From Lachnospiraceae bacterium UBA3310 (GTDB lineage: Bacteria > Bacillota > Clostridia > Lachnospirales > Lachnospiraceae), in the NCBI GenBank assembly GCA_002361355.1, contig DESQ01000036.1:1-64000 (forward strand): a stretch of DNA of 64,000 nt, read 5' to 3'. The notes below the pieces were generated by a model that saw only the letters and a program-made list of their open reading frames with translations, searched no databases and was not told the origin of the DNA. The position numbers and the translations under genes were made by a program. Shown one piece after another: positions 8,875 to 16,963 of the stretch (the first letter of the stretch is position 1; each line of letters opens with the position of its first letter).

Positions 8875-9135
8875 ATGAGTAAACTGATTCACATAGGTTT
8901 TGGGAATGTGGTCAACACGGAGAAAATCATCGCTATTGTGAGTCCCGATTCCGCGCCGGTTAAGCGTATGGTGCAGAAGGCGAAGGAGACAGGGATGGCC
9001 ATCGATGCCACACAGGGGCGTAAAACGAAGGCGGTTCTGGTGATGGAAAACAGCCAGATCGTACTTTCGGCGCTTCTTCCGGAAACCATATCGGGCAGAG
9101 CACAGACAGAGGATGGACAGACAGATGAGTCATAA
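8875..9135 (+). CDS. remA: RemA/DUF370 regulatory protein
   Basis: Small 86-residue protein of the DUF370 family. In Bacillus subtilis RemA is a DNA-binding activator of biofilm matrix genes. The sequence shows the family's HIGFGNVVNTEKIIAIVSPDSAPVKR core and the strongly conserved ATQGRKTKAVLVMENSQIVLSA near the end. It lies ten bases after yicC and its 3' end overlaps the start of gmk, consistent with a co-transcribed unit. Whether it controls matrix genes in this host is inference. Confidence 0.9.
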   Translation: MSKLIHIGFGNVVNTEKIIAIVSPDSAPVKRMVQKAKETGMAIDATQGRKTKAVLVMENSQIVLSALLPETISGRAQTEDGQTDES

Positions 9136-9745
9136 GGGTATATTGATTGTGGTCTCCGGCTTTTCGGGGGCAGGTAAGGGCACTTTGATGAAGAGACTGG
9201 TGGAGGAGTATGACAGGTACGCGCTGTCGATTTCCGCCACGACCAGAGCGCCGCGTCCGGGCGAGGAGGACGGAAGGGAATATTTTTTCCTGTCCAGGGA
9301 GCAGTTTGAACGGAAGATCGCGGACAATGCGCTGATCGAGTATGCCGAATACTGCGGTAACTATTACGGAACGCCCAGAGAATATGTAGAAAAGGAACTT
9401 GCCGACGGGCGTGACGTGATTCTGGAGATTGAGATTCAGGGCGCACTTAAGATCAGGAAGCAGTATCCTGATGCGCTTTTGTTGTTCGTATCGACGCCCA
9501 GCGCAAAAGAACTGCGCCGCAGGCTTTCCGGCAGGGGTACGGAGACGGAGGAAGTCATTGACAGGAGGCTTCACCGCGCCGCACAGGAGGCGGAAGGAAT
9601 TGAGGAGTATGACTACATTGTGGTAAACGACGATCTGGAGACTTGCGTGAGAGAGCTTCATGAAATCATCGACGCGGCGCATCATGCGCCGGGGCGCAAT
9701 GAGGAGTTTATAGAAAAAATGAGGAGAGAACTGGAGGAAAATTGA
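9125..9745 (+). CDS. gmk: Guanylate kinase
   Basis: Converts GMP and ATP to GDP and ADP in the cytoplasm. The 206-residue product has the P-loop SGFSGAGKGT near the start, the GMP-binding region SATTRAPRPGEEDGREYFF, and ILEIEIQGALKIRKQYPDALLLFV. Two in-frame ATGs exist, 9113 and 9125. The second is preferred: it has the AGAGG at 9108-9112 at a usable, slightly long distance and gives MSHKGILIVV as in relatives. The gene begins inside the end of remA and ends just before rpoZ. Confidence 0.93.
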   Translation: MSHKGILIVVSGFSGAGKGTLMKRLVEEYDRYALSISATTRAPRPGEEDGREYFFLSREQFERKIADNALIEYAEYCGNYYGTPREYVEKELADGRDVILEIEIQGALKIRKQYPDALLLFVSTPSAKELRRRLSGRGTETEEVIDRRLHRAAQEAEGIEEYDYIVVNDDLETCVRELHEIIDAAHHAPGRNEEFIEKMRRELEEN

Positions 9746-9747
9746 TT

Positions 9748-10080
9748 ATGTTACATCCATCTTATGCAGATTTGATTAAGGTAGTAAACAGTGAAGTGGA
9801 GGAGGGCGAAGATCCTGTAGTGAGCAGCCGTTACTCCATCGTGATGGCTACTTCCAAGAGGGCGAGGCAGATCATTGCCGGAGACGAGGAACTGGTGGAC
9901 GGAAAAGGAAAGAAACCTCTTTCCGTGGCAGTGGAGGAATTAAATCAGGGTAAAATTAAGATTTTGAACGATGAGACTGCGGAGGAGACAGAAGCGGAAG
10001 TGGCGAATACGGAAGCGGAAGCGGCGAATACAGAATCCGGAGAAGCGGATGCCCCTGCCGATGAGCAGGCTCTTGGATGA
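9748..10080 (+). CDS. rpoZ: RNA polymerase omega subunit
   Basis: The 110-residue protein starts MLHPSYADLIKVVNS and contains SRYSIVMATSKRARQIIAG and KPLSVAVEELNQGKIKI, the conserved omega core that wraps the beta-prime C-terminus and aids RNA polymerase assembly. The last ~35 residues form an Ala/Glu-rich tail with a near-repeat (EAEVANTEAEAANTE), longer than usual for omega. ATG 9748 is 10 bases after GGAGG (9733-9737); a TTG at 9742 is the alternative. The stop overlaps the rimO start. Confidence 0.92.
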   Translation: MLHPSYADLIKVVNSEVEEGEDPVVSSRYSIVMATSKRARQIIAGDEELVDGKGKKPLSVAVEELNQGKIKILNDETAEETEAEVANTEAEAANTESGEADAPADEQALG

Positions 10081-11423
10081 TGGAAAAAAAGGTTTTTTTT
10101 ATCTCTCTGGGATGTGATAAGAACCTGGTGGACTCCGAGATGATGCTCGGCATGCTGGAGGAAAACGGATTTATTTTTACCGACGATGAGAAGGAAGCGG
10201 ATGTGGTGATTGTCAATACCTGCTGTTTTATCGGGGACGCCAAGGAGGAGAGCATTAACACCATCCTTGAGATGGCGGAACTTAAAAAGAACGGCAGGAT
10301 TCAGGCTCTCATTGTGACAGGATGTCTGGCGCAGAGATATCAGGCTGAGATCCGGAAAGAGATCGAAGAGGTGGATGCCGTTATCGGCACCACAGCCATA
10401 TCGGAGCTGCCGGCAGTTCTGGAGGAGGTTTTTGCGGGACGTGCCAGAGATCACTACCGGAGTCTTGACGATAAACCCCTTACGGACAGAAAGCGCATTG
10501 TGTCCACGGGCGGCCATTTTGCCTATCTGAAAATTGCCGAGGGATGTGATAAACATTGTACTTACTGTATTATTCCGAAAGTCCGCGGCTCTTACAGGAG
10601 CGTTCCCATGGAAAGCCTGCTGCGGGAGGCGGAGGCGCTTGCATCGCAGGGCGTGAAGGAATTGATTCTGGTAGCGCAGGAGACCACGGTTTACGGCCAG
10701 GATCTTTACGGGCATAAGGCGTTACCCGAACTTTTGCGCAGGCTTTGCCGGATTGAGGGACTTTTGTGGATCCGGGTGATGTACTGTTATCCGGAAGAGA
10801 TAGACGATGCGCTGATACAGGTAATCAGGGAAGAAGAAAAGATATGCCATTATCTGGATATACCGGTTCAGCACGCTTCCGATGCCGTCTTAAAACGGAT
10901 GGGCAGACGGACGGATAAGAAAGAACTCACTGCTGTAATCAATAAACTGAGGCGGGAGATTCCGGATATCTGTCTTCGCACCACACTGATTACGGGATTT
11001 CCGGGAGAGACAAAGCAGGATCATGAACAACTGCTGGACTTCGTGGAGGAGATGGCTTTTGACAGGCTGGGCGTCTTTCCCTATTCGCAGGAGGAGGATA
11101 CCCCGGCGGCCGGTATGCCCGGGCAGATTTCAGACGAGCTGAAGAGGGAGCGGCTGGATGAGCTGATGGCGTTGCAGCAGGAAATCGCTTTTGACGCCGC
11201 GGCCGGTATGGAAGGACAAATCGTTGACGCCATGATCGAGGGAAAGGTGGCGGACGAGGAGGTCTATGTGGCGAGAACCTACAAGGATGCGCCGGATGTG
11301 GACGGATTTTTGTTTGTGCACACGGACAGGGAGCTTATGACCGGCGATTTCGTGCGCGTAAAGATCACGGGCTCCAATGAGTATGATTTGATGGGAGAAT
11401 TGGAAGATGAATCTGCCGAATAA
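10077..11423 (+). CDS. rimO: Ribosomal protein S12 methylthiotransferase RimO
   Basis: Radical-SAM enzyme that methylthiolates a conserved aspartate of ribosomal protein S12. The 448 residues comprise an N-terminal UPF0004 domain (ISLGCDKNLVDSEMMLG, NTCCFIGDAKEES, VTGCLAQRY) binding one cluster, the radical-SAM core with the cluster motif CDKHCTYC (CxxxCxxC) in IAEGCDKHCTYCIIP, and a C-terminal TRAM domain. LGCDKN distinguishes it from the tRNA enzyme MiaB. It overlaps the rpoZ stop by four bases and the pgsA start by 17 bases. Confidence 0.94.
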   Translation: MMEKKVFFISLGCDKNLVDSEMMLGMLEENGFIFTDDEKEADVVIVNTCCFIGDAKEESINTILEMAELKKNGRIQALIVTGCLAQRYQAEIRKEIEEVDAVIGTTAISELPAVLEEVFAGRARDHYRSLDDKPLTDRKRIVSTGGHFAYLKIAEGCDKHCTYCIIPKVRGSYRSVPMESLLREAEALASQGVKELILVAQETTVYGQDLYGHKALPELLRRLCRIEGLLWIRVMYCYPEEIDDALIQVIREEEKICHYLDIPVQHASDAVLKRMGRRTDKKELTAVINKLRREIPDICLRTTLITGFPGETKQDHEQLLDFVEEMAFDRLGVFPYSQEEDTPAAGMPGQISDELKRERLDELMALQQEIAFDAAAGMEGQIVDAMIEGKVADEEVYVARTYKDAPDVDGFLFVHTDRELMTGDFVRVKITGSNEYDLMGELEDESAE

Positions 11424-11943
11424 ACTGACTATTTTTCGAGTGATATTGATCCCCTTTTTTGTACTTTTCTTATTGGCCGATATTACGCCATATGATAAGT
11501 GGATCGCGCTGGCGATCTTTATCATTGCCAGTCTGACGGACTTTTTGGACGGCCATATTGCAAGGAAGTATCATCTGGTGACTAATTTTGGAAAGTTTAT
11601 GGATCCGCTGGCGGATAAACTGCTTGTCTGTTCGGCGTTAATCTGTCTGATCGAGCTTGACCGGATTCCTTCGTGGATCGTGATTGTGATTATTGCGAGG
11701 GAGTTTATTATCAGCGGTTTTCGTCTGGTTGCCTCCGACAATGGGGTTGTTATCGCGGCAAGCTATTGGGGAAAATTTAAGACGACCTTTCAGATTGTCA
11801 TGATCTGTCTGATGATTGCCGATCTTGCGCCGCTTGCTCTTGTCACGCAGGTTGTGATGTGGATTGCGCTGGCGTTGACGGTGATTTCACTGGTGGATTA
11901 CCTGATTAAGAATAAGAACGTTATGCAGGATACGGGTAAATAA
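11407..11943 (+). CDS. pgsA: CDP-diacylglycerol-glycerol-3-phosphate phosphatidyltransferase
   Basis: Membrane enzyme making phosphatidylglycerol phosphate from CDP-diacylglycerol and glycerol 3-phosphate, the committed step to phosphatidylglycerol and cardiolipin. The 178-residue sequence has the CDP-alcohol phosphotransferase signature: DG at FLDGHIAR, then G and two D residues in TNFGKFMDPLADKLL. MNLPNKLTIFRVILIPFF is a typical first membrane segment, with three or four more downstream. The start lies inside rimO, implying coupled translation. Confidence 0.93.
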   Translation: MNLPNKLTIFRVILIPFFVLFLLADITPYDKWIALAIFIIASLTDFLDGHIARKYHLVTNFGKFMDPLADKLLVCSALICLIELDRIPSWIVIVIIAREFIISGFRLVASDNGVVIAASYWGKFKTTFQIVMICLMIADLAPLALVTQVVMWIALALTVISLVDYLIKNKNVMQDTGK

Positions 11944-11998
11944 AGACCTGACGCAAATAAATAACATATGTTTTTCTACAAAGAGGGATGATGAGACT

Positions 11999-13270
11999 AT
12001 GACAGTTGAGATTATTGCAGTGGGTACGGAGATACTGCTGGGAAACATTGTGAACACAAATGCAGCCTATCTGGCGGAAAAGTGTGCGGCGCTGGGGCTT
12101 TCCTGCTATCATCAGGATGTGGTTGGCGACAATGAGGAGAGGCTTGCGGAGACATTAAAAATGGCGCTTTCCCGGTCGGATATCATACTTTTGTCAGGCG
12201 GGCTTGGGCCTACGCAGGATGACCTGACTAAGGAAGTGGCGGCGAAAGTCTGCGGTAAGGAATTGTATCTGCATGAACCGTCCAGGGAAGCGATCCGGCA
12301 GTTTTTTGCAGAGAGAAATCTGGAAATTACGGAGAATAACTGGAAGCAGGCCATGGTGCCGGAGGGCTGTATCGTGGTGGAAAATCCGGGCGGCACGGCG
12401 CCGGGCATTATTATGGCGGAGAACGGCAAGCACGTGGTGCTGATGCCGGGGCCTCCGGGAGAGCTGATCCCCATGTTCGAGCGTTCTATTATGCCGTATC
12501 TGGCAGGATTGGGTTCCGGGGTGATTTATTCCCAGACCGTAAAAATCTGCGGTGTGGGAGAGAGCAAGGCGGAGAGTATGGTGGAAGATCTGGTGGAAGC
12601 CCAGAACAATCCTACCATAGCGACTTACGCGAAGACCGGGGAGGTACATCTTCGGGTGACGGCAACGGCTTCGGATGAGAAGGAAGCGAAGAAGCTGGTT
12701 AAGCCGGTTGTGAAAGAATTGAAGGGGCGTTTTGGCAACCATGTCTACACCACGGACAACAACGTGACTTTAGAAAAGTCTGTGGTCGATCTGCTTATGG
12801 CGAATAAACTTACCGCCTGTACGGTGGAGTCCTGCACGGGCGGCATGCTTTCCGCAAGACTGATCAATGTGCCCGGTGTGTCTGAGGTGTTTAAGTCCGG
12901 CTATGTGACTTATTCCAATAAGTCCAAGCGCAGGCTTTTGGGAATTAAAAAGAGTAATTTGTTAAAGCATGGGGCAGTCAGTGAACAGATTGCCAGAGAG
13001 ATGGCAAAGACGGCGGCGGCTCTTGCGAGAACCGACGTGAGTGTTTCTACGACCGGCATTGCCGGCCCTGACGGCGGTACGCCGGAAAAACCGGTGGGAC
13101 TGGTTTACATCGGCTGTAATGTGTGTGGAAGAATTACGGTGAAGGAGTGCCGTTTCCACGGAAGCCGGGAGAAGATAAGAGAGAGTACGGTGGCCGCGGC
13201 ATTATCTTTGATGCGGGAATGTATCCTGCAATACTACAGCGAAGTAACCTTTGGCGGCAAGGAAAAGTGA
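11999..13270 (+). CDS. cinA: CinA competence/damage-inducible protein
   Basis: The 423 residues cover both usual CinA domains. The N-terminal MoCF-like domain has EIIAVGTEILLGNIVNTNAAY, LSGGLGPTQDDLTKE and VVLMPGPPGEL. The C-terminal nicotinamide-nucleotide amidohydrolase domain has VESCTGGMLSARL and STTGIAGPDGGTPEKPVG. The family is linked to pyridine nucleotide salvage and sits beside recA in many Firmicutes, as here, though a repeat-protein gene intervenes. The start at 11999 follows GAGGGATGATGAG. Confidence 0.93.
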   Translation: MTVEIIAVGTEILLGNIVNTNAAYLAEKCAALGLSCYHQDVVGDNEERLAETLKMALSRSDIILLSGGLGPTQDDLTKEVAAKVCGKELYLHEPSREAIRQFFAERNLEITENNWKQAMVPEGCIVVENPGGTAPGIIMAENGKHVVLMPGPPGELIPMFERSIMPYLAGLGSGVIYSQTVKICGVGESKAESMVEDLVEAQNNPTIATYAKTGEVHLRVTATASDEKEAKKLVKPVVKELKGRFGNHVYTTDNNVTLEKSVVDLLMANKLTACTVESCTGGMLSARLINVPGVSEVFKSGYVTYSNKSKRRLLGIKKSNLLKHGAVSEQIAREMAKTAAALARTDVSVSTTGIAGPDGGTPEKPVGLVYIGCNVCGRITVKECRFHGSREKIRESTVAAALSLMRECILQYYSEVTFGGKEK

Positions 13271-13280
13271 GGAGAAAAGA

Positions 13281-14768
13281 ATGAACGAAGCTGATAATAA
13301 CAGATCTGATAATACAGTGGAAAGACAGGAGTCTTACACAGATCCCTATGTTTCTGAGAGCAGTGCGGACATTTATACGACGCCGGAGATCGTGGAGACA
13401 GTGGAGACGGCAAACCCCGTGGAGGAGACGGCTTCTGCGGAAGTGATCGACACCCATGGACTCTTTTCGGGCAAGCAGCCGGAAAATCCCAATCCCAATT
13501 TCTATCCGAACTATGGCGGACAGCAGCCCTACGGGAATCCGTATCAGCAGGGTGGCACGTATGGCGGGCAGCAGCCCTATGAGAACCAGCAGCAGGGCGG
13601 TTCTTACGGTGGACAGCAGCCCTACGGGAATCCGTATCAGCAGAGTGGCGGTTATGGTAATCAGTCACCTTATGGATCCCCCTGTCAGCAGGGTGGTTCC
13701 TACGGCAGCCAGCCGTCTCCTTATGGGAGTGAACAACAAAACGGTGCCTATGGTGGACAACAGCCTTATGGGAATCCGTATCAGCAGGGCGGCGGCTATG
13801 GCGGACAGCCTCCTTTCGGTGGGCAGCCCCCTTATGACAACCCCTACAGCCCTTATGCGATGCCGCAGAAAAAGCAGCATGCGGGATTGATTGTGGGTAT
13901 TGTTGTCGCGATAGTCATTCTTTTCCTGATAGCAGTTTTTGCGCTGGCGAACAAGGTAGTAAATCTGCTTTCTGAACAGGAGAAGAAAGAGTTACGGCGG
14001 GATGTGTATGAGTTTGATGATGATTATGACTACGAGTATGATTATGATACCGATGATGATCTTTATGATGACTACGATGACTATTTCGGCGGTGCTGATG
14101 ACGATTACGATTATGATTATGATTACGACAACGACCAGTATTATACCCTTCATGACGAGATCAGGGATGATCTGAGTTATAGTGTGGAATTTAGCTATCA
14201 GGATTACGAGACGGATTACGATAATGTTTACATCTCTTCGGCCATGCCGGTTGTGATGGGAGATGATGTGACAAATCTTGCCACAATCAACGAGGAGATC
14301 CAGAAGGAAACGGACAGGGTCATCGAACTCTTTGAGGATGAGTACGAGTCTCATGTCAAAGAGAATGAAGATGCTTATTTTGAGGCTGTCCTGGAGGCCT
14401 ATGTGGCATACATGGATGAGGATAAGCTGAGTATCGTATACGATGAGAGAATTTACACGGATATGGGCGGAAGCGTCGAACTGGTCAGCATAAATGTGGA
14501 TATGAAGAACGGCGTTGCGCTGGACAATGAAGATATGCTTGCGATTGACGATGAGTTTTCTGTGGAGTTCCGCACAAAGAGCGACGAACAGAACGGAGAA
14601 GTAGACTCTCTCACCTATATGACGGATCAGCAGATCACGGATTACTTTAACTCCGATCATTTGATTGTGTTCTACACGCCAAAAGGTATGGAGATCGGAT
14701 TTAATTATGAGGAGGGCTGGGTGACAGTCACCTATGAGGATTATGAGCAGTATTTGAAAGTGTTTTAA
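13281..14768 (+). CDS. Single-pass membrane protein with Y/G/Q/P repeats and acidic linker
   Basis: I do not recognise a named family. The 495-residue protein has four zones: an N-terminal Glu/Thr-rich stretch (1-75); a low-complexity zone (about 78-195) with imperfect repeats of YGGQQPYGNPYQQ; one hydrophobic segment at about 201-226 (GLIVGIVVAIVILFLIAVFA); then a juxtamembrane zone (about 237-292) consisting almost entirely of Asp and Tyr. The C-terminal ~200 residues look folded, and YISSAMPVV with later KGMEIGFNYEEGWVTV recalls the DUF3298/RsiV-type extracytoplasmic fold, a weak resemblance. No signal peptide precedes the repeats, so the likely topology is repeats inside, acidic linker and domain outside. 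ATG 13281 follows GGAG. It lies ten bases after cinA and ends at a terminator, so it may be cotranscribed with cinA. Confidence 0.8.
   Translation: MNEADNNRSDNTVERQESYTDPYVSESSADIYTTPEIVETVETANPVEETASAEVIDTHGLFSGKQPENPNPNFYPNYGGQQPYGNPYQQGGTYGGQQPYENQQQGGSYGGQQPYGNPYQQSGGYGNQSPYGSPCQQGGSYGSQPSPYGSEQQNGAYGGQQPYGNPYQQGGGYGGQPPFGGQPPYDNPYSPYAMPQKKQHAGLIVGIVVAIVILFLIAVFALANKVVNLLSEQEKKELRRDVYEFDDDYDYEYDYDTDDDLYDDYDDYFGGADDDYDYDYDYDNDQYYTLHDEIRDDLSYSVEFSYQDYETDYDNVYISSAMPVVMGDDVTNLATINEEIQKETDRVIELFEDEYESHVKENEDAYFEAVLEAYVAYMDEDKLSIVYDERIYTDMGGSVELVSINVDMKNGVALDNEDMLAIDDEFSVEFRTKSDEQNGEVDSLTYMTDQQITDYFNSDHLIVFYTPKGMEIGFNYEEGWVTVTYEDYEQYLKVF
13512..13860 (+). repeat. Imperfect coding repeats (YGGQQPYGNPYQQ-type)
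   Basis: Direct nucleotide repeats within the preceding gene. The near-identical segment encoding GGQQPYGNPYQQ occurs at about 13515, 13609 and 13753, with degenerate copies between, giving scope for length change by recombination or slippage. Confidence 0.75.
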
Positions 14769-14786
14769 ACCAGACAAACCAGTGGG

Positions 14787-14820
14787 GCACTGGCATCTGC
14801 GGATGCCGGTGCTTTCTTTT
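14787..14820 (+). terminator. Rho-independent terminator after the repeat protein
   Basis: Perfect 11-base stem (GCACTGGCATC at 14787-14797, GATGCCGGTGC at 14802-14812) with a four-base loop, followed by TTTCTTTT. It separates the cinA/repeat-protein transcript from recA. Confidence 0.9.
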
Positions 14821-15003
14821 GCTTGCGCCGCCCCGCTTTTTCTGATACACTGTTCTTATCCGAGAAAGTGGAATCTGTTATGCATATGCATGTCCGGCAT
14901 TTCGCCACGATTTCCATTATTTTCATATTTTACAGAGGAAGGGAGGGTAGAGTGTCATTTATGGGACAGGAAAGATGATAAGATTGTTTTATCAAATTTG
15001 AAG

Positions 15004-15032
15004 TTGACAAAATCGAACATCTGTTTTATCCT
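15004..15032 (+). promoter_or_regulatory. recA promoter
   Basis: TTGACA (15004-15009), a 17-base spacer and TATCCT (15027-15032). The first LexA-type box occupies the spacer, as expected for a repressed SOS promoter. Confidence 0.6.
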
Positions 15033-15052
15033 AAGATAAGAACAGATGTTCT
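15014..15052 (+). promoter_or_regulatory. Two LexA-type SOS boxes upstream of recA
   Basis: CGAACATCTGTTTT (15014-15027) and AGAACAGATGTTCT (15039-15052). Both fit the Gram-positive LexA core GAAC-N4-GTTC: the second exactly, the first with one change in the right half-site. The boxes are mirror images, so 15015-15051 is also one long near-perfect inverted repeat. The first overlaps the promoter spacer, the second the expected transcription start. LexA itself is not encoded in the window. Confidence 0.75.
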
Positions 15053-15072
15053 AAAAGAAGGAGAGCAGACAT

Positions 15073-16161
15073 ATGGAAAGAGATGAAAGATTAAAAGCGT
15101 TGGATGCGGCCTTAGGGCAGATAGAGAGACAGTACGGAAAGGGAGCCGTTATGAAGCTGGGTGATCCCTCTGTGCAGATGAATGTGGAGACGATCCCGAC
15201 AGGTTCTTTAAGCCTGGATATTGCGTTAGGACTTGGCGGAATCCCGAAGGGAAGAGTGGTTGAGATTTATGGGCCTGAGTCCAGTGGTAAGACCACGGTT
15301 ACCTTACATATGATTGCTGAGGTGCAGAAGAGAGGCGGTATTGCGGGATTTATTGACGCCGAGCATGCGCTTGACCCTGTCTATGCAAAAAATATTGGTG
15401 TGGATATTGACAATCTTTATATTTCCCAGCCGGACTGTGGTGAGCAGGCACTGGAGATTACAGAGATGATGGTGCGCTCGGGAGCTGTGGATATTATTGT
15501 AGTGGACTCTGTTGCAGCGCTGGTGCCTAAGGCGGAGATTGACGGTGATATGGGTGACAGTCATGTGGGGCTGCAGGCGAGACTGATGTCACAGGCGCTC
15601 AGAAAGCTCACGGCAGTGATCAGCAAGTCAAACTGTACGGTGGTATTTATCAATCAGCTTCGTGAGAAGGTGGGCGTTATGTTTGGAAATCCGGAGACCA
15701 CCACAGGCGGCCGCGCATTGAAATTCTATTCTTCCGTGAGACTGGATGTGAGAAGGATCGAGGCGCTTAAACAGGGCGGCGAGGTGATCGGGAACAGAAC
15801 CCGTGTCAAGGTTGTAAAGAATAAGGTTGCACCGCCGTTTAAGGAGGCGGAGTTTGATATTATGTTCGGTGCGGGTATCTCCACAGAGGGCGATATTCTG
15901 GATCTGGCGGCTGAAAATAATATTATCAATAAGAGCGGCGCCTGGTATGCCTATGAAGGTAATAAAATCGGGCAGGGCAGAGAGAACGCGAAACAGTATC
16001 TGAAGGATAACCCGCAGGTCTGCGCTGAGGTGGAGAGAAAGGTCAGGGAACTCTTTAACCTGGAAGTAGATCCTGCGGCGGATGTGCCGGCAATGGAAGA
16101 TAAGGCGGACGCCAAAACCGGGGCAAAGGCCGAAGAGAAGGCTGAAAAAAGCAAAGAATGA
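15073..16161 (+). CDS. recA: Recombinase RecA
   Basis: ATP-dependent strand-exchange protein and co-protease for LexA. The 362 residues are of normal length. Walker A is GPESSGKTT (about 66-74), Walker B VDIIVVDSVAALVP, loop L1 follows EIDGDMGDSHVGLQARLMSQALRK, and loop L2 includes GVMFGNPETTTGGRALKFY. The C-terminal tail is Lys/Ala/Glu/Asp rich. The ribosome binding site GGAGAG lies close upstream. recX follows after 61 bases, a conserved pairing. Confidence 0.98.
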   Translation: MERDERLKALDAALGQIERQYGKGAVMKLGDPSVQMNVETIPTGSLSLDIALGLGGIPKGRVVEIYGPESSGKTTVTLHMIAEVQKRGGIAGFIDAEHALDPVYAKNIGVDIDNLYISQPDCGEQALEITEMMVRSGAVDIIVVDSVAALVPKAEIDGDMGDSHVGLQARLMSQALRKLTAVISKSNCTVVFINQLREKVGVMFGNPETTTGGRALKFYSSVRLDVRRIEALKQGGEVIGNRTRVKVVKNKVAPPFKEAEFDIMFGAGISTEGDILDLAAENNIINKSGAWYAYEGNKIGQGRENAKQYLKDNPQVCAEVERKVRELFNLEVDPAADVPAMEDKADAKTGAKAEEKAEKSKE

Positions 16162-16222
16162 CAGAAGAGATAGAGAAAAAGGCGGAAAGAAGTCTGAGAA
16201 AGTGTAGCAAACGGAGCAAACT

Positions 16223-16840
16223 ATGATTGTCACGCAGATTACCGGTATTGCCAAAGGCCGTTACCGAATTTATATAGAAGAAAAGCCTGCCTTTGTGCTG
16301 TACAGAGGAGAGGTGAAACGGCTCGGAATCCAAGAGGGAGAGCCGGTTTCCGAGGAAAGCATCAGGGAAATCTGCGAGGAGATTTTGCCCGGACGTGCGA
16401 AGCGGCGTGCTATGAATTTGTTACAGAGCAGGGACTACACGGAGGCAGGATTGCGGGAGAAGCTGCGAAACGGTGATTATCCTGAGAACTGTATCGAGGA
16501 GGCTCTCAACTATGTGAAGTCCTACGGCTATGTGGATGACCGCCGTTATGCGGGAGACTATATTGCCTATCATCTGGACAGAAAGAGCAGGACGCGTATC
16601 GAGCAGGATCTTCTGAGAAAGGGAATCGGCAAAGACACGATCCGCAATGTCTTTGAGGAGTTGGAGCAGCAGGGTACAAAGCAGGATGAGGGGGCTATGA
16701 TCCGCAGTCTGCTTGAAAAGAAAAAGTATGACCCCCATACGGCTACGAGACAGGAAAAACAGAGAATGTATGCTTTTCTGTATCGCAGGGGCTTTCACAG
16801 CGAGGCGATTAACAGAGCTCTTTTGCTTGACATAACATAA
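16223..16840 (+). CDS. recX: Regulatory protein RecX
   Basis: Binds RecA filaments and limits their extension. The 205-residue length fits Firmicute RecX, with three-helix repeats: AMNLLQSRDYTEAGLREKL, then EEALNYVKSYGYVDDRRYA and later RMYAFLYRRGFHSEAINRAL. The N-terminal ~65 residues form the extra domain usual in Gram-positive RecX. Located directly behind recA, probably under the same SOS promoter. Confidence 0.92.
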   Translation: MIVTQITGIAKGRYRIYIEEKPAFVLYRGEVKRLGIQEGEPVSEESIREICEEILPGRAKRRAMNLLQSRDYTEAGLREKLRNGDYPENCIEEALNYVKSYGYVDDRRYAGDYIAYHLDRKSRTRIEQDLLRKGIGKDTIRNVFEELEQQGTKQDEGAMIRSLLEKKKYDPHTATRQEKQRMYAFLYRRGFHSEAINRALLLDIT

Positions 16841-16947
16841 AATTCAGTATAAAATTAGTATGTTGTAGTTTTGCTAGCTATCGGGCTGTTGTGAATGAAA
16901 AATGACAGCCGTCAATAGATTTGGTAATGTACAATGAAAACTAAATA

Positions 16948-16960
16948 AGGAGGTGCTCCT
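16948..16960 (+). promoter_or_regulatory. Ribosome binding site of rny within a small hairpin
   Basis: AGGAG-GTG-CTCCT: the strong Shine-Dalgarno sequence AAGGAGGTG is immediately followed by its own complement, four bases before the ATG at 16964. The five-base stem could mask the ribosome binding site and tune RNase Y synthesis. Confidence 0.45.
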
Positions 16961-16963
16961 GTA

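Larger units (their letters stand above)
14769..15072. other. 304-base gap before recA
   Basis: No convincing gene. It holds a terminator (14787-14820), an ATGCATATGCAT palindrome near 14879-14890, and the recA promoter with two LexA-type boxes at its right end. A frame open across 14782-15039 crosses the terminator hairpin and has no ribosome binding site, so I do not call it. Confidence 0.6.

Noticed and set aside
13512..13860. Regularly spaced direct repeats considered as a CRISPR array.
   Set aside because: The repeats are in frame with a protein, are imperfect and encode a periodic peptide; there are no unique spacers and no cas genes.
14782..15039. 85-codon open frame before recA.
   Set aside because: It runs through the terminator hairpin and the SOS boxes, lacks a ribosome binding site and shows no family features.
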